This document shows, in pieces, positions 45,653-55,564 of a stretch of DNA of 64,000 bases. Each line of letters opens with the position of its first letter. Position 1 is the first letter of the stretch. This DNA is from Lithodes maja (taxonomy: Eukaryota > Arthropoda > Malacostraca > Decapoda > Lithodidae). The DNA lies in contig JBAKBP010000192.1 of the NCBI GenBank assembly GCA_037953745.1, forward strand, positions 151,757-215,756, read 5' to 3'. The notes below the pieces were generated by a model. That model searched no databases and was not told where the DNA came from. It worked only from the letters and a program-made list of their open reading frames with translations. Both the position numbers and the translations under genes were made by a program.

Positions 45653-47917
45653 TTTTTTTTTTTTTTTTTTTTTTTCTATGTGATTGAGGGAGGCAAAAGG
45701 CATAACTGCCTATAGCGAGTGCCTCCCCCATAGTTGAAAGAGTGACAGGGCCAAAATCAAGGGACGTTCGAGCCAAAATGCCTGGACACACGGAGTTTGA
45801 AGCAATTTAAGTCATAGGAAGAGGGAAAGACTGATTCTGGGAGAGAGTTCCAGAGCTCAGATGTAGAGTAGAAGAAAGTTTGAGAGTAACGTTTCACTCT
45901 TGGGTTGGAGAGTTGCACAGAGTAGGGGTGGGATTGAGTTGCAAGACGGGTACCACGTGCCCTACGTAAAGGAGGTGGTATGCACTGGGATAGCTCTGAG
46001 GAACACTGATTATTATAGTAGCGATAGAATAGCGAGAGAGATGCAACATTGCGGCGAAGAGAGAGAGATTGCAGAGAGTTGGTGAGTGGACGGGAGTTAA
46101 TGATACGAAAGGCCTTCCTTTCAACTTTGTCTAGGAGAGCGGTGTGAGAGGAACCTCCCCACACATGTGAACAATACTCAATACAAGGGCGCACTATGCC
46201 CCTGTACAGAGCAAGAAGCTGTGCAGGGGAAAAGAACCCCCTAAGGCGGTTGAGCACACCCAGCTTCTGGGAGGCTGCCTTAGCAAGACTGGTAATATGG
46301 TCCTTCCAAATGAGAGCAGAAGAAAAAGAGACACCAAGAATATTGAGAGAAGATGAAGGGTTGATTTTTGTATTGTTGAAGAATAAGGGATAGTCCGCTG
46401 GGAGATCCTGACGGGTAGATAGATGGAGAAATTGGGTTTTGGAAGCATTAAAATTAACAAGGTTTTCTCTGCCCCAATTGGAAATAGTATTTAGATCAGA
46501 ATTTAAGAGTTCTATGGCTTCATTACGTTTGTCGTTGAGGGATTGCTGGCTGGGACGTTCTGAAAAACTAATGGAGTAGTGTAAGGTTGAGTCGTCTGCG
46601 TATGAATGGATGGGAATTAAGGTACAGTTAAGGAGATCATTTATAAAAATTAGAAAGAGAATAGGAGATAGGACAGAGCCCTGAGGAACACCGGAGTTTA
46701 TAGGGTGAGGAAGTGAACAATGGCCGTCCACAACCGCAGCTATGGAACGGCCGGAAAGGAAATTAGAGACAAAGGCACAGATGGAGGGATAGAAACCGAA
46801 GGAGGGTAGTTTAGAAATTAAAGATTTATGCCAGACTCTATCGAAGGCTTTCGATATGTCTAGTGCAATAGAAAAAGTCTCACCGAAGTCCCGAAAGGAG
46901 GATGACCAAGAGTTAGTAAGATATGAAAGAAGATCACCAGTAGAGCGACCCTTAAGGAAGCCATACTGGCGATCTGAGAGCAGATTATGAGAAGAGAAAT
47001 GCTTAAGAAATTTGGAAGCAAGAATAGTTTCAAAAACTTTAGAAAGACAAGAGATAAGAGCAATTGGACGATAGTTGGAGGGTTGAGAGCGGTCACCCTT
47101 CTTTGGGACAGGTTGAATGTGAGCAAACTTCCAGCATGAAGGGAAGACGTTAGAGGATAGACAGAGACGAAAGAGTTTGCCTAGGCAGGGAGTCAGCACG
47201 GAAGCACAGTTTTTGAGAACAACAGGAGGAACACCGTCCGGACCGTACGCCTTATTAGTGTTAAGCCCAGAGAGGGTAGAAAGTACATCTTTAGAAGAGA
47301 TTAGGATATTAGGCATAAGTAAGAGAGAGGAGGGCGGAGAGGGAGGAATAGCACCGGAATCATCCAAGGTGGAGTTTCTAGCAAAAGTTTGAGCAAAGAG
47401 TTTAGCTTTGTCAGAGGAAGAAGTGATGGTTGTGCCATCAGAGTAGGAAAGGGGAGGGAAAGACGAGGAAGAGAAATTGTTGGAGAGGTTTTTGGCTAGA
47501 TGCCAGAAAGCTTGGGAAGAGCTAGAATTGGATAGTTCAGTGCATTTATTATTGATGAAAGAGTGTTTGGCAAGTCGAAGAACAGATTTGGCTTGATTCC
47601 GGGCAGAAACATATGAAGAATGAGAGTCTTGAGTTTTAAGGCGTCGGTACCGTTTGAATGCTTCCTCCTTATTGCGGACAGCAGTAGAACAGGCGTGAGT
47701 AAACCAAGATTTTTTAGCATTAGTCTGAGAGAAAGAGAATGGAATGTATGCTTCCATGCCCGATAGGATTACCTCGGTAATGCGTTCAGCACTCTCCGAG
47801 GGTCCTCGGCCATGGAAGCAGAAATCATTCCATGGGAAATCAAAGAAGTACTTGGCAGGTGAGGGTGCCTGTCGACCAACCCGATGGTAGGCTCGAGTTC
47901 ACGAATTTGTCAATCAC
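45653..47917 (-). mobile_element. LINE-E: 5'-truncated jockey-like non-LTR retrotransposon
   Basis: Poly-T at 45653-45675 is the poly-A tail on the - strand, preceded by a 3' UTR with a hairpin-like pair (GGGAGGCACTCGC against related sequence). The coding part runs back to about 47898 and lacks the endonuclease. The 5' junction touches the LTR-like repeat at 47920. It is related to LINE-A but better preserved. Confidence 0.85.
45757..47757 (-). CDS. LINE-E reverse transcriptase (5'-truncated element, frame intact)
   Basis: 666 residues from an internal ATG at 47757. The frame is open and similar to RT linker sequence back to 47898, so this ATG is not the natural start. RT motifs: KAYGPDGVPPVVLKN (about 169-183), NYRPIALIS (about 228-236), DISKAFDRVWH (about 300-310), GVPQGSVLSPILF (about 356-368) and YADD (386-389). 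The C-terminal region with SLRRNVASLSLFYRYY and LWNSLP is complete to the stop. It encodes a complete RT domain but no endonuclease, so it is not autonomous. Confidence 0.8.
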   Translation of the reverse strand: MEAYIPFSFSQTNAKKSWFTHACSTAVRNKEEAFKRYRRLKTQDSHSSYVSARNQAKSVLRLAKHSFINNKCTELSNSSSSQAFWHLAKNLSNNFSSSSFPPLSYSDGTTITSSSDKAKLFAQTFARNSTLDDSGAIPPSPPSSLLLMPNILISSKDVLSTLSGLNTNKAYGPDGVPPVVLKNCASVLTPCLGKLFRLCLSSNVFPSCWKFAHIQPVPKKGDRSQPSNYRPIALISCLSKVFETILASKFLKHFSSHNLLSDRQYGFLKGRSTGDLLSYLTNSWSSSFRDFGETFSIALDISKAFDRVWHKSLISKLPSFGFYPSICAFVSNFLSGRSIAAVVDGHCSLPHPINSGVPQGSVLSPILFLIFINDLLNCTLIPIHSYADDSTLHYSISFSERPSQQSLNDKRNEAIELLNSDLNTISNWGRENLVNFNASKTQFLHLSTRQDLPADYPLFFNNTKINPSSSLNILGVSFSSALIWKDHITSLAKAASQKLGVLNRLRGFFSPAQLLALYRGIVRPCIEYCSHVWGGSSHTALLDKVERKAFRIINSRPLTNSLQSLSLRRNVASLSLFYRYYNNQCSSELSQCIPPPLRRARGTRLATQSHPYSVQLSNPRVKRYSQTFFYSTSELWNSLPESVFPSSYDLNCFKLRVSRHFGSNVP

Positions 47918-47919
47918 AG

Positions 47920-48493
47920 TAATATCTCCTACATTACACACCTAGTAATTACTTAACTGAATAAGCAATACCTTATAACACTATAAACCTTAATTACGAA
48001 CCTCTGAATGGAGGGAAAGGAAGCCTAAGTCCGGAGAAGAAGCGGGGAATAATGACAGAGACTGGGGGGTAGGTCTCTCTCGTAGGCCTGGGGTCACGAC
48101 AGTGAGGGGCCGAGGGCCAGTGCCAGGGATCCCGCCAAAAAAGGGGAGGGTGACCACAAAGGGTGGCATCGCTTTGGGTAGGAATTGGCGGTCTTTTTAC
48201 ACAAGGGGGCATTACTCTAAATTCGAAAAGGAAGGATTTTTACATGGGATAACAAAAAGGGATGAAAGGATAAATTAGGCTTGAAAGTATTTTAGATAGA
48301 TTTGAGAATATTAGTTCTCCTCCTGATCTAGGCTAATTCCCTCTTTACATAGACAAGGGTTACTTAACCCTTCTTAAACGATACATTTCCCTTAAATATA
48401 GGGAAGAGTGAATGAAGGGGAAAAAGTCTTACAATTAAGTCAAACCTTACAACATATACCAAAAGGGAAAGTACAATTTCTTCCCGTTACACA
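47920..48493 (-). repeat. LTR-like repeat, right copy
   Basis: 574 bp, in the same orientation as 31403-31975 and about 99% identical by eye. The TATATTTAA box is at 48392-48400. On its right the sequence turns at once into DIRS-like gag coding sequence; on its left it meets the truncated end of LINE-E. It could be the 5' LTR of element C separated from it by LINE insertions, or a solo LTR from a related insertion. The right flank does not duplicate the left flank of the other copy. Confidence 0.6.
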
Positions 48494-50287
48494 ACCACCT
48501 CCCTCTTCCCCTATCTCCGACACACCCAACGTTGACGCCGGCGGCTCGGAAGTGGGGTGGCCAGAAGATATAGAGTACCAACCGGGTCATGAACAATCTT
48601 TAAGTGTACCACCTGATTTCACCTTTGCTATTCCTAAGTTGAATTATGTGCCACGTACTGGCTTCTCTGCCGGACCTAGACAAGTCCTGGCCGAGCAATA
48701 TAAGGGTTCACAATTTTTTGATAGCTCCCAAATCATCCAAGACTCACAGCCACCCGCGGCGCGGGGGTGCTGGCGTCAATCGGAGCCATCTCATGACAGG
48801 GTTAGAGTAAGTCAGGAACCATTGATTAAGAATAATATTGATATGTTATCTTCGTCTGTCCCTGATTTGGTGTGGCCAACGGCGGATCAGACGCCGGAGG
48901 CACAACAGGATATTTCTGAAGAGGTTGAGCCGGAGGAAGTGCCTTTATCCTCAGTTCCACCAGGTCTAACCGGTGAGGAGTCTGAAGCTAGCTCCCAATG
49001 TTCTAAGGGATCCCACAGTAAGCGTGTTACCTCAGATGAAATAAGTGATACCTTACATAAAGTAATGCAACAGTATAATCTCCCTACCTCCTCTGACCCC
49101 CCTGCCAGTCTACCTATAGTTTCCACGAGTCACTCCATGATAAGACCTCTACAACCTTCGGGTTTTCTTTCCCCCCAAACCTTTCTGCCTCCTATGTCCT
49201 TGTCTCCGTCAGTAACCGCAGCTTCCGGCAATACAGTGCCAGCCACGCTGACTACCACTAATGTTAGAGTGATCTCGGATATTACTCCTCCTCCCTTAAA
49301 TAAGGTTCCTCAAAGGAAAGGCCCTATGCCTCTCCTCTATTGACCTGACTGCTCATGGGTCCCGGCAACGCCACTAAACCCACAATTAGCACAACCCACC
49401 ATTTCAGCAGACCTTCCGGTCCCTAGTGAGTGGACAATTGAGATAAACAAAAACAGAAAGTTCAGGGCGAAGGACGAAGCAGGGAGATTACTGGATGTAT
49501 CAATCAAAGCTATACCTAGTTCTTTTAATCCAGACTTTTTTGTTCACACAGCTGCCCCGGCAATTCCCGCCGCCTCATCTGCACGACTCTTTGCGGACTG
49601 GTCTAAAGCCGATGGCGTAATGTCAAGGCTTTGAATGCTCTCACGCCGGAACTGGATACAATTCCGGTACTGGATCAGTCGCATACACCAGTCCTGCAAA
49701 TGGGGCGGATAGGGGTAGGTCCCTGGGTAGATTGGAAGTTAGAGGCTCAGGTATTTGCATCAACCATTACGTCTAAGTCCTCTCATCAGGTACCACAGGA
49801 ATCTCAAAATTATTTCTCGTTACCTGTACAGACGGCTGACGGGGTGTCGCCGGATTTGTTGGCCTTTTTAGCGGCACCCAAAGTAGCCCTCCATACTCTA
49901 GATGAACCCTTTTGCACTCCTCCGGCGGCTCATTTGGAAAGGGATTTTAAATTACGAAAGAAAGCCTACCAGATGTTCTCTCAGTATTTAGTCAACCGCC
50001 AGGTTGCTGTCTCTCTTGCCAGGACTATCTAGGCCATTGCTGACCCAAATGTTAGGAAGGCCACTGACTTATCACAAAGAATTTTATTGCAGAATTCTAT
50101 TCAAACATTAGGAGGCATCAGAATTGCGATCATGGAAGCGGTTCGAGCCCGGCAAGATCTAAGAGTGCATCTAGTAAAAAAGTTACCGGATGACATTGGG
50201 CGCCGGATAACGCTTTCGCCGGTACTCACTGCCTCCCTTCTTAACTCAGAAACGTGGAGCGTAGCCTTTAATATGGTCAATGGGTGA
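48494..50287 (+). pseudogene. gag: DIRS-like gag remnant
   Basis: The first frame runs to 49343, is rich in Pro and Ser, and begins by chance inside the LTR-like repeat. A frameshift between 49343 and 49631 moves to the frame with the better conserved block (WVDWKLEAQVF to LARTI). An in-frame TAG at 50030-50032 interrupts it, and the same frame then goes on through QNSIQTLGGIRIAIMEAV to 50287. The same conserved block is recognisable in relic F near 60540. Assignment as Gag rests on position before RT and on its recurrence in F. Confidence 0.65.
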
Positions 50288-50769
50288 AAGCAGGTTAGCT
50301 CACAAGCTAGGAGAGAATCATTTAAGAATCCCTTTCAGAAACCAAAGAGCGAAGGTAAGCCTAACGAACCGCATGCTAAACAGTCCTCTTGAGATCCCAG
50401 AACTCCTCCTCAGCAGGGAAGTACTCAACCCAAACTTAAACAAGGTAAATATTCAGGGTATAGAGGTAAGCTACCCCAGAAATCAAATCAGGGGCAGATA
50501 TCAGCCAAAACTAGCCAGCCATCTGATACCAAACCACCTCCCCCTCCAAAAAACTAGCCACCCAAACTCTCAGTTTCCCGGCGCAATGCTTAGACGCGCC
50601 GGATTCGAGAGTTGCTTCTCCGAACAGGCACAGTTTGCAAACTGGGTCGTTCCAGTTATTCTGCTCAGCCTGGCCCAAGAAAAATTGGGCCAGGAAAGTT
50701 GTGAGCAAAGGGATCACCTGGCGGTGGCTCCAGTGACCTCGACTGCGTCAGGCGCTAGAAGGCAACAAT

Positions 50770-52203
50770 GTGTCACAGAAGGTGGAGGCCCTGGTCCGGG
50801 AAATGATCTCCAAAAGGGTCATTGCACCAGTAAAACCAACTTGCCCAGTATTGACCTCCAGACTTTTCTTAGTGCCGAAAAGAGACAGTGTGCAAATGCG
50901 ACCAGTGTTGGATCTCTCGCATCTGAACACCTTTATCAAGAATTCACCCTTCAGGATGTTTACAGTCAATTATGTTAGGCTCACTCTTCCGCCACAAGGT
51001 TGGATGTGCTCAATAGATCTCAAAGACGCCTATTGGCATGTCCCTATAAACAAAAGGTTCCAGAAATTCCTCGCTCTGAGGGTCAGGCAAGAGACTTATG
51101 TCTTTCGAAAAATGCCTTTTGGGTTAAACCTGGCACCGAGAATTTTCACAAAATTATTCCGGCAAGCCCTTTTGCCACTGTTGATCCAGGGCATAAAGGT
51201 GTTTTGGTACCTAGACGACTAGCTAGTGGTGACAGAGTCGGAGGAGTTATGTCACATTCATGCAAACCAAGTATTAAATCATGTGCAAAACCTAGGGTTC
51301 AAGGTGAACTTGGCAAAGTCTCGCCTGGTTCCCCCAAGGAATATTCAGTGGATATGGCTGGTCTGGGACACCACCAGTCTGACGCTTACTCAGAGTGTGG
51401 ACAATCGCGAAAGATTTCGCCGGAAACTGTTTCTTTTTCTCCACAGTCTGAATCCGACCAGGAAAACGTGGGATTCTCTGATCGGCTATCTCAACTGGAA
51501 CCAATTAACTGTGAAGTTGGGCCGGTTGAAAGTGAAGAGATTAATCTTGGAAGGCAACACAGTTTTTCCTCTCTCGCCGGAGAAGAAATTGTGGCCAATT
51601 CCTCCATTAATCCACAGCTTATTATCGGTCTGGGCCAAGCCCGAGACACTATACTCTGTAACAACATGGGTTTCTACCCCTACGGTATGGGTAGACACAG
51701 ACGCTTCAGGAGCACTAGGTTGGGGGTATCAGTCAAATCTAGGCCATCAAGGGCAGGGCACTTGGCCCCAAGACAATCAGTTTCACATCAACAAGCAAGA
51801 GCTTTTTGTTCCTCTCTTTTTCATCCAAGATCACGGCATGTCGTTACAAGGAAAATCAATAGCGTTCCATATGGACAACCTAACCGCAGTCCATTGTATT
51901 CAGAAACAAGGCTCAGTGAGGTTCCGAGAGTTGCTCAAAGTGTCAGAACAGATCTTTGCCCTAGCAGAATCGCTAGGCATTCACCTACATGCAGCATGTC
52001 TCCCCGGCGTGTCGAACGTCTGGGCAGACGCTTTATCCCGGAGGCGGAGCACCTTAGTAGAATGGGCTATCAAACAACCCGTCTTCGACAGAATAAGTGG
52101 ATCTGTTCGAATCCAAAGAGAATCACAGAATCCCTCTCTTCCTAACTCGCCAGGGGGTGACCCCGGCGGGGGGGGGGGACCGGATGCATTATTAGAGGAC
52201 TAG
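50770..52203 (+). pseudogene. pol: DIRS-like RT and RNase H with a stop inside the catalytic motif region
   Basis: RT: FLVPKRDSVQMRPVLDLSHLN (about 50867-50930), SIDLKDAYWHVP (about 51013), FGLNLAPRIFTK and WYLDD (about 51205-51219). The next codon is TAG (51220-51222) where relic F has TGG (YLDDW), a single-base change. The same frame continues through the connection to RNase H (VWVDTDASGALGWG about 51690, FHMDNLTAV about 51868, VWADALSR about 52018). A run of 11 G at 52168-52178 shifts the frame, and the C-terminal segment (IYLFPPPDS) continues in another frame. RT and RNase H would copy element RNA, but this copy is dead as read. Confidence 0.85.
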
Positions 52204-52208
52204 AACAG

Positions 52209-53390
52209 GTGGCCCTCAATTTATCTTTTTCCGCCACCAGATTCTGTGCTAATGTGCCGGGTAATTCACAAACTAAGAAGTTACCGGGGCTTAGTCTCGA
52301 TGATCACGCCGTTATGGCCGGCTCAGGCGTGGTACCATCAGTTGCAAGAATGGTGCAGGACCCCGGTGACATTCCCGGTCTCCGCATTCCACTTAGAGAC
52401 GATTGGCAACCTTCGGACCTCGCTCAGTTTTGTCTTCTGAACATTTACAACACAAAATGGTTAGCTCTATTTGGGGAAAGTGTCACAAATAAACTTATGA
52501 ACCAATATACCATGTCTACCAGGAGACAATATCAATCACATTGGAAAACTTTTACAACCTGGATTGTAGAGTCAGGGCAAACGGATGCCTCGGGAGCCTT
52601 GATTTTCAAATACATAGATTATCTATTTGAGCAAAAACGTTTTTCAGTAGTTACATTCAAAAATCATTTATCAGCCATCAAAACTCCCTTCTTTGATCTC
52701 ACATGTCTTTCCATACCGCAGGCGGAGGAGAAAGGGTTTATAAGGGCGTGTTTCAAGCTGCGCCCACCACCGCGTCAGCTGATGCCCACCTGGTCACTAG
52801 ACAAAGCTTTATCATTGCTTCAATCGCGTAAATACAATAACACGCAGGATTTTGATTCACTCTTAAAGAAGTGGTTTTCCTGATGGCTCTCGCCACGGGG
52901 AATAGGGTGTCGGAGCTGGCAGCGATGAGCAACGAACCTAATTGCCTTAGGCTTGGGAGACTGCACGATCATGTACAAATTGCGCCGTCTCCCACATTCA
53001 TAGCAAACAATTAGCATTCTGATCATGTGTTTTCTGAGTTTTCTGTTCCGGCGCTGAAACGCATATTTTATGCCCAGTGCAGGCCTTAACTAAGTTTATG
53101 AGGGCTGCGCCTCCTCACCAATCAGGTGCTCTATGGGTGAACCAGGCAGGTAATCGTGTTACGAGAAGAAAGTTAGCTTCTCTGTTAGTCAACGTCATTA
53201 AAGAAAATAACCCCGGCGTGGTGGGCAGGGCTCACGACATCAGGAAATGGGCAGTCTCTCTTCGTTTCTTACAAAACTTTCGATAGAAGACATTGCTAAT
53301 ACACAACTATGGGCATCCAATCATACTTTTGTAACACGTTTTCTGTCAGTCGCTCTTGATAAACCAAAGCGTACCTGTGTAGCTTTATGA
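52209..53390 (+). pseudogene. DIRS-like tyrosine recombinase remnant
   Basis: The core-binding region (RRQYQSHWKTFTTWI, about 52525-52570) is followed, after a frameshift near 52865, by MALATGNRVSELAAM, whose Arg matches the first catalytic arginine of tyrosine recombinases. A TAG follows near 53010. The HDIRKW box (HxxR, about 53230) is in a third frame and the C-terminus (LWASNHTFV) in a fourth. At the place where the nucleophilic Tyr is expected I read TRFL, with Phe. The recombinase would insert circular DNA without target duplication. It is inactive here. Confidence 0.78.
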
Positions 53391-53420
53391 CAACGGGTCC
53401 AGTAGGTTATGTTCTATTGT

Positions 53421-53910
53421 GTAAGATTTGTTTTAAGAGAAAGGGGGGGGGGGGGGTGCGGAATAGCCCATACGTCACTAAGTCCCCGTCCGCCGGAGAA
53501 CTGTGATAAATCACGAGCTTTGATCGAACTTGTTATAAAGTTCAACAGATTTTTATTTTATGTTAAATTTAAGAAGAAATCTAGCATAGTTGCAACTATG
53601 TAGTATTATCAGAATGTACAAACATATATTATACTGTACAAATATTTTTAAGGTTAGAACTAAATTCTACAGAGTTATAGTTCTATTTAAGGGAACACAT
53701 GCGTGTCTCCAAAAGTATCATGCAAGAATCTTAAGGAAAAGATCTGGTCACGAGTAAGCAGACTTTCTTGATGGCACGCACCACATACAATCTTTTATAT
53801 TTTTTATATATTGTTTGCATATAATAAAACTTAAAAAAATGTATACGGATTATTTTGTCCTCTGAGGTTAGGATATTGTCACGAATGTCCCCCTCCAGAC
53901 TTGGTATTTA
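53421..53910. other. Stretch without a recognisable gene; G-run
   Basis: It contains a run of about 16 G at 53441-53456 and AT-rich sequence. The end of DIRS element E should lie in the left part. Confidence 0.4.
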
Positions 53911-54017
53911 GGCAATATCGTCAATGATGAAGGGGCCACTATTAAATTATAGGTTTGATTCCCGGAATGAAGTCGAGAAAACCTAATTTTTAGTAGGGCC
54001 CCGTAATCATTGACGAT
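53911..54017. mobile_element. Short palindromic MITE, copy 1
   Basis: The ends pair as imperfect inverted repeats: ATCGTCAATGATGAAGGGGCC at the left and, reversed, ATCGTCAATGATTACGGGGCC at the right. The centre includes TAGGTTTGATTCCCGGAAT. A reverse-oriented partial copy is at 54897-54971 and an end fragment at 57528-57556. No target duplication was established. Confidence 0.6.
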
Positions 54018-54096
54018 GAAATGACCCTCCCATCCATCCCACTTCCCATTCGTTGATTTCTAGAGTTGTTTCTTGATTTATCAGTGAAGGACGAAG

Positions 54097-54151
54097 ATGG
54101 CCGCTAGAGGGACTGGAGTCGGGGATGCAAAACGCAAGAAATCCACATATG
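54097..54151 (+). CDS. Candidate first coding exon with splice donor (speculative)
   Basis: An ATG in a fair start context (AAGATGG) opens a basic peptide (MAARGTGVGDAKRKKSTY) that runs into a strong donor, G|GTAAGT, at 54152. No matching downstream exon was found in the window. It may be the first exon of a transposase or host gene, or chance. Confidence 0.2.
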
Positions 54152-54266
54152 GTAAGTCATATGATGACAAATATTAAGTTAATTTTTTATTTTTTATTTT
54201 TTACGGAGTTTTTTCTGTAGGGTACCCGATGATAAGGACGATTCCATAAGGGAATTAAGCGTGCAC

Positions 54267-54288
54267 TTTTTTTTTTTTTTTTTTTTTT
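54267..54288 (-). repeat. Poly-T tract, possible tail of a - strand retroelement
   Basis: 22 T preceded by GTGCAC. The context resembles the poly-T end of LINE-E at 45653, but the adjacent 54289-54640 sequence is not recognisable. Confidence 0.4.
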
Positions 54289-54639
54289 CTATATTCCAAC
54301 TTACTTCCTCTCGGGCATAGGCTGAGAGCCTTAACATTCACCGCTTTGCAATGAACAGTGAAGCCCATGAGGTCTTGTTCCAGTCTAGGGAGTGAGACAT
54401 GTGAAGCACGTAGAGTACAACGAGCACCTGCCATCTTGCCTTCACATGAGGCACGGTGCTCACTCATGGCCCGAAACGACCCCATCTCTGAAGCCACCTC
54501 GTTCCCGTGCTTCACTGTCTCACCCCCTATACTCGGACTCTCACACTTACACACACACAACGCCACCTGTTGAGCAGATAACTCACCAGGCATTGCACCC
54601 CTATAGCATATTTTGAATATGGGAATATTCATACAGTGC

Positions 54640-54835
54640 TATTTAATCAGGGAACAATGAGGGTATTTTATTGACGTTTCGGTGGGCTTGTGGTAATGCA
54701 CTGATACCAGATACAGCACAAATTCCATCCCAATAATATCTTCCCATTGATACATCGGGATTTGAACCCGGGACCTTAGGATTACCAGGCCAGTGGCAAG
54801 ACCACTCCACCACACCTCCCCTATTCCATGATACT
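54640..54835 (-). mobile_element. tRNA-derived SINE
   Basis: On the - strand, TGGTGGAGTGG (54822-54812) fits an RNA polymerase III A box and GGTTCAAATCC (54768-54758) fits a B box, with tRNA-like spacing and sequence between them. A non-tRNA body follows (GCCCACCGAAACGTCAATAA) and ends near 54650. Folding as a real tRNA fails beyond the arms, so this is a SINE head and not a tRNA gene. Boundaries are approximate. Confidence 0.6.
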
Positions 54836-54896
54836 TCCGCGGCGGTAGATTCAAAATGCTGGCGCGGGATGTTGAATGGAGACTATTATACTAATA

Positions 54897-54971
54897 GGCA
54901 ATATTGTCAATTATTACGGGGCCCTACTAAATATTAGGTTTTCTCTACTTCCCTCCGGGAATCAAACCTAT
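54897..54971 (-). mobile_element. Palindromic MITE, copy 2 (partial, interrupted by RTE-2)
   Basis: It corresponds in reverse orientation to 53911-54017. It stops at the RTE-2 insertion, and the part after the insertion diverges within a few bases. Confidence 0.55.
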
Positions 54972-55425
54972 AGTATCTCTATCTATCTATCTATTGCCTG
55001 ACGCCGTGATCCCCGAAGGGGTGGCCACGAACGAACCGCCCCCATGCACCTCTGTCCCCAGTCAGTCGACGCCCCTCCCCCCAACCAGCACCGCCTTCGT
55101 TCATGTAGTTCCTCACTCCATCCTTCCACCTCATATTCGGTCTACCTCTCCCCCTCTGTCCCTCCACCTCGCTCTCGTACACCCTCTTAGTCATTCTCTC
55201 GCTTTCCATACGTTCCATATGGCCGAACCATCTCAAGTTGTTCCTTTTCACACTTTCCAGCACATCTACCTCCACACCACACCTCCTTCTTACTTCCTCA
55301 TTAGTCTGTCTATCCCTCCATGTAACTCCGCACACACTCATTAAGTAATTCATTTCCACTGCTCTCACTCTTGGTCTGAGTCTCTCAACCAACGTCCATG
55401 CTTCGCTTCCGTAAGTCAGTATCTC
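54972..55425 (-). mobile_element. RTE-2: short 3' fragment of the RTE-like LINE with target duplication
   Basis: On the - strand only the last part of the RT protein (YGSEAWTL to GVRQ) and the (TAGA)n tail remain, at 54980-55417. AGTATCTC occurs at both sides (54972-54979 and 55418-55425), an 8-bp target duplication from target-primed insertion. The C-terminal frame is intact, including RWFGHMERMESERMTKRV, and shows the lesion in RTE-1. Confidence 0.8.
54989..55417 (-). pseudogene. C-terminal fragment of RTE-like reverse transcriptase
   Basis: About 143 codons of the C-terminal region with no RT core. It has the same family motifs as RTE-1 (VERLRPRVRAVEMNYL, TWRDRQTNEEV) and ends at a TAG just before the TAGA tail. 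It is truncated by incomplete reverse transcription and has no function. Confidence 0.8.
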
Positions 55426-55433
55426 AAATCCCC

Positions 55434-55500
55434 TTAACCCGGGAACTGTGGGGAGACTCTTAAGAGTTCCCCCGGCGGACTGCGGGAAGACTCTTGAGAG
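55434..55500 (+). mobile_element. Left end of a TTAA-type DNA transposon (right end not found)
   Basis: TTAACCCGGGAACTGTGG at 55434 is followed by GAGACTCTTAAGAGT and, about 40 bases on, a variant copy GAAGACTCTTGAGAGT. TTAA plus CCC and repeated subterminal motifs resemble 28770 and 62492. No matching GGGTTAA end was found downstream. Confidence 0.35.
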
Positions 55501-55531
55501 TAAGTAAAACAAAAAATCAACTTTTGACATC

Positions 55532-55533
<2 letters not shown>

Positions 55534-55563
<30 letters not shown>
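55534..55563. repeat. Poly-T tract of 30 bases
   Basis: An uninterrupted T-run. It could be the tail of a - strand retroelement, but no body is recognisable to its right. Confidence 0.8.

Positions 55564-55564
<1 letters not shown>

Larger units (their letters stand above)
48494..53420 (+). mobile_element. DIRS-like (tyrosine-recombinase) retrotransposon E, decayed
   Basis: A Gag-like region, RT with RNase H, and a tyrosine recombinase follow in the order typical of DIRS1-like elements. The left end is lost at the LTR-like repeat. The right end, with the expected inverted terminal and internal complementary repeats, was not recognised, and a G-run at about 53441-53456 lies near it. There are several stops and frameshifts. 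Confidence 0.82.

Noticed and set aside
51000..52145. 381-codon + strand frame overlapping the DIRS RNase H
   Set aside because: The neighbouring frame carries all RT and RNase H motifs. This one has only scattered low-complexity sequence, so it is an overlap shadow.
54756..54822. Functional tRNA gene
   Set aside because: The A and B boxes are good, but the acceptor and anticodon arms do not pair convincingly and a SINE body follows.
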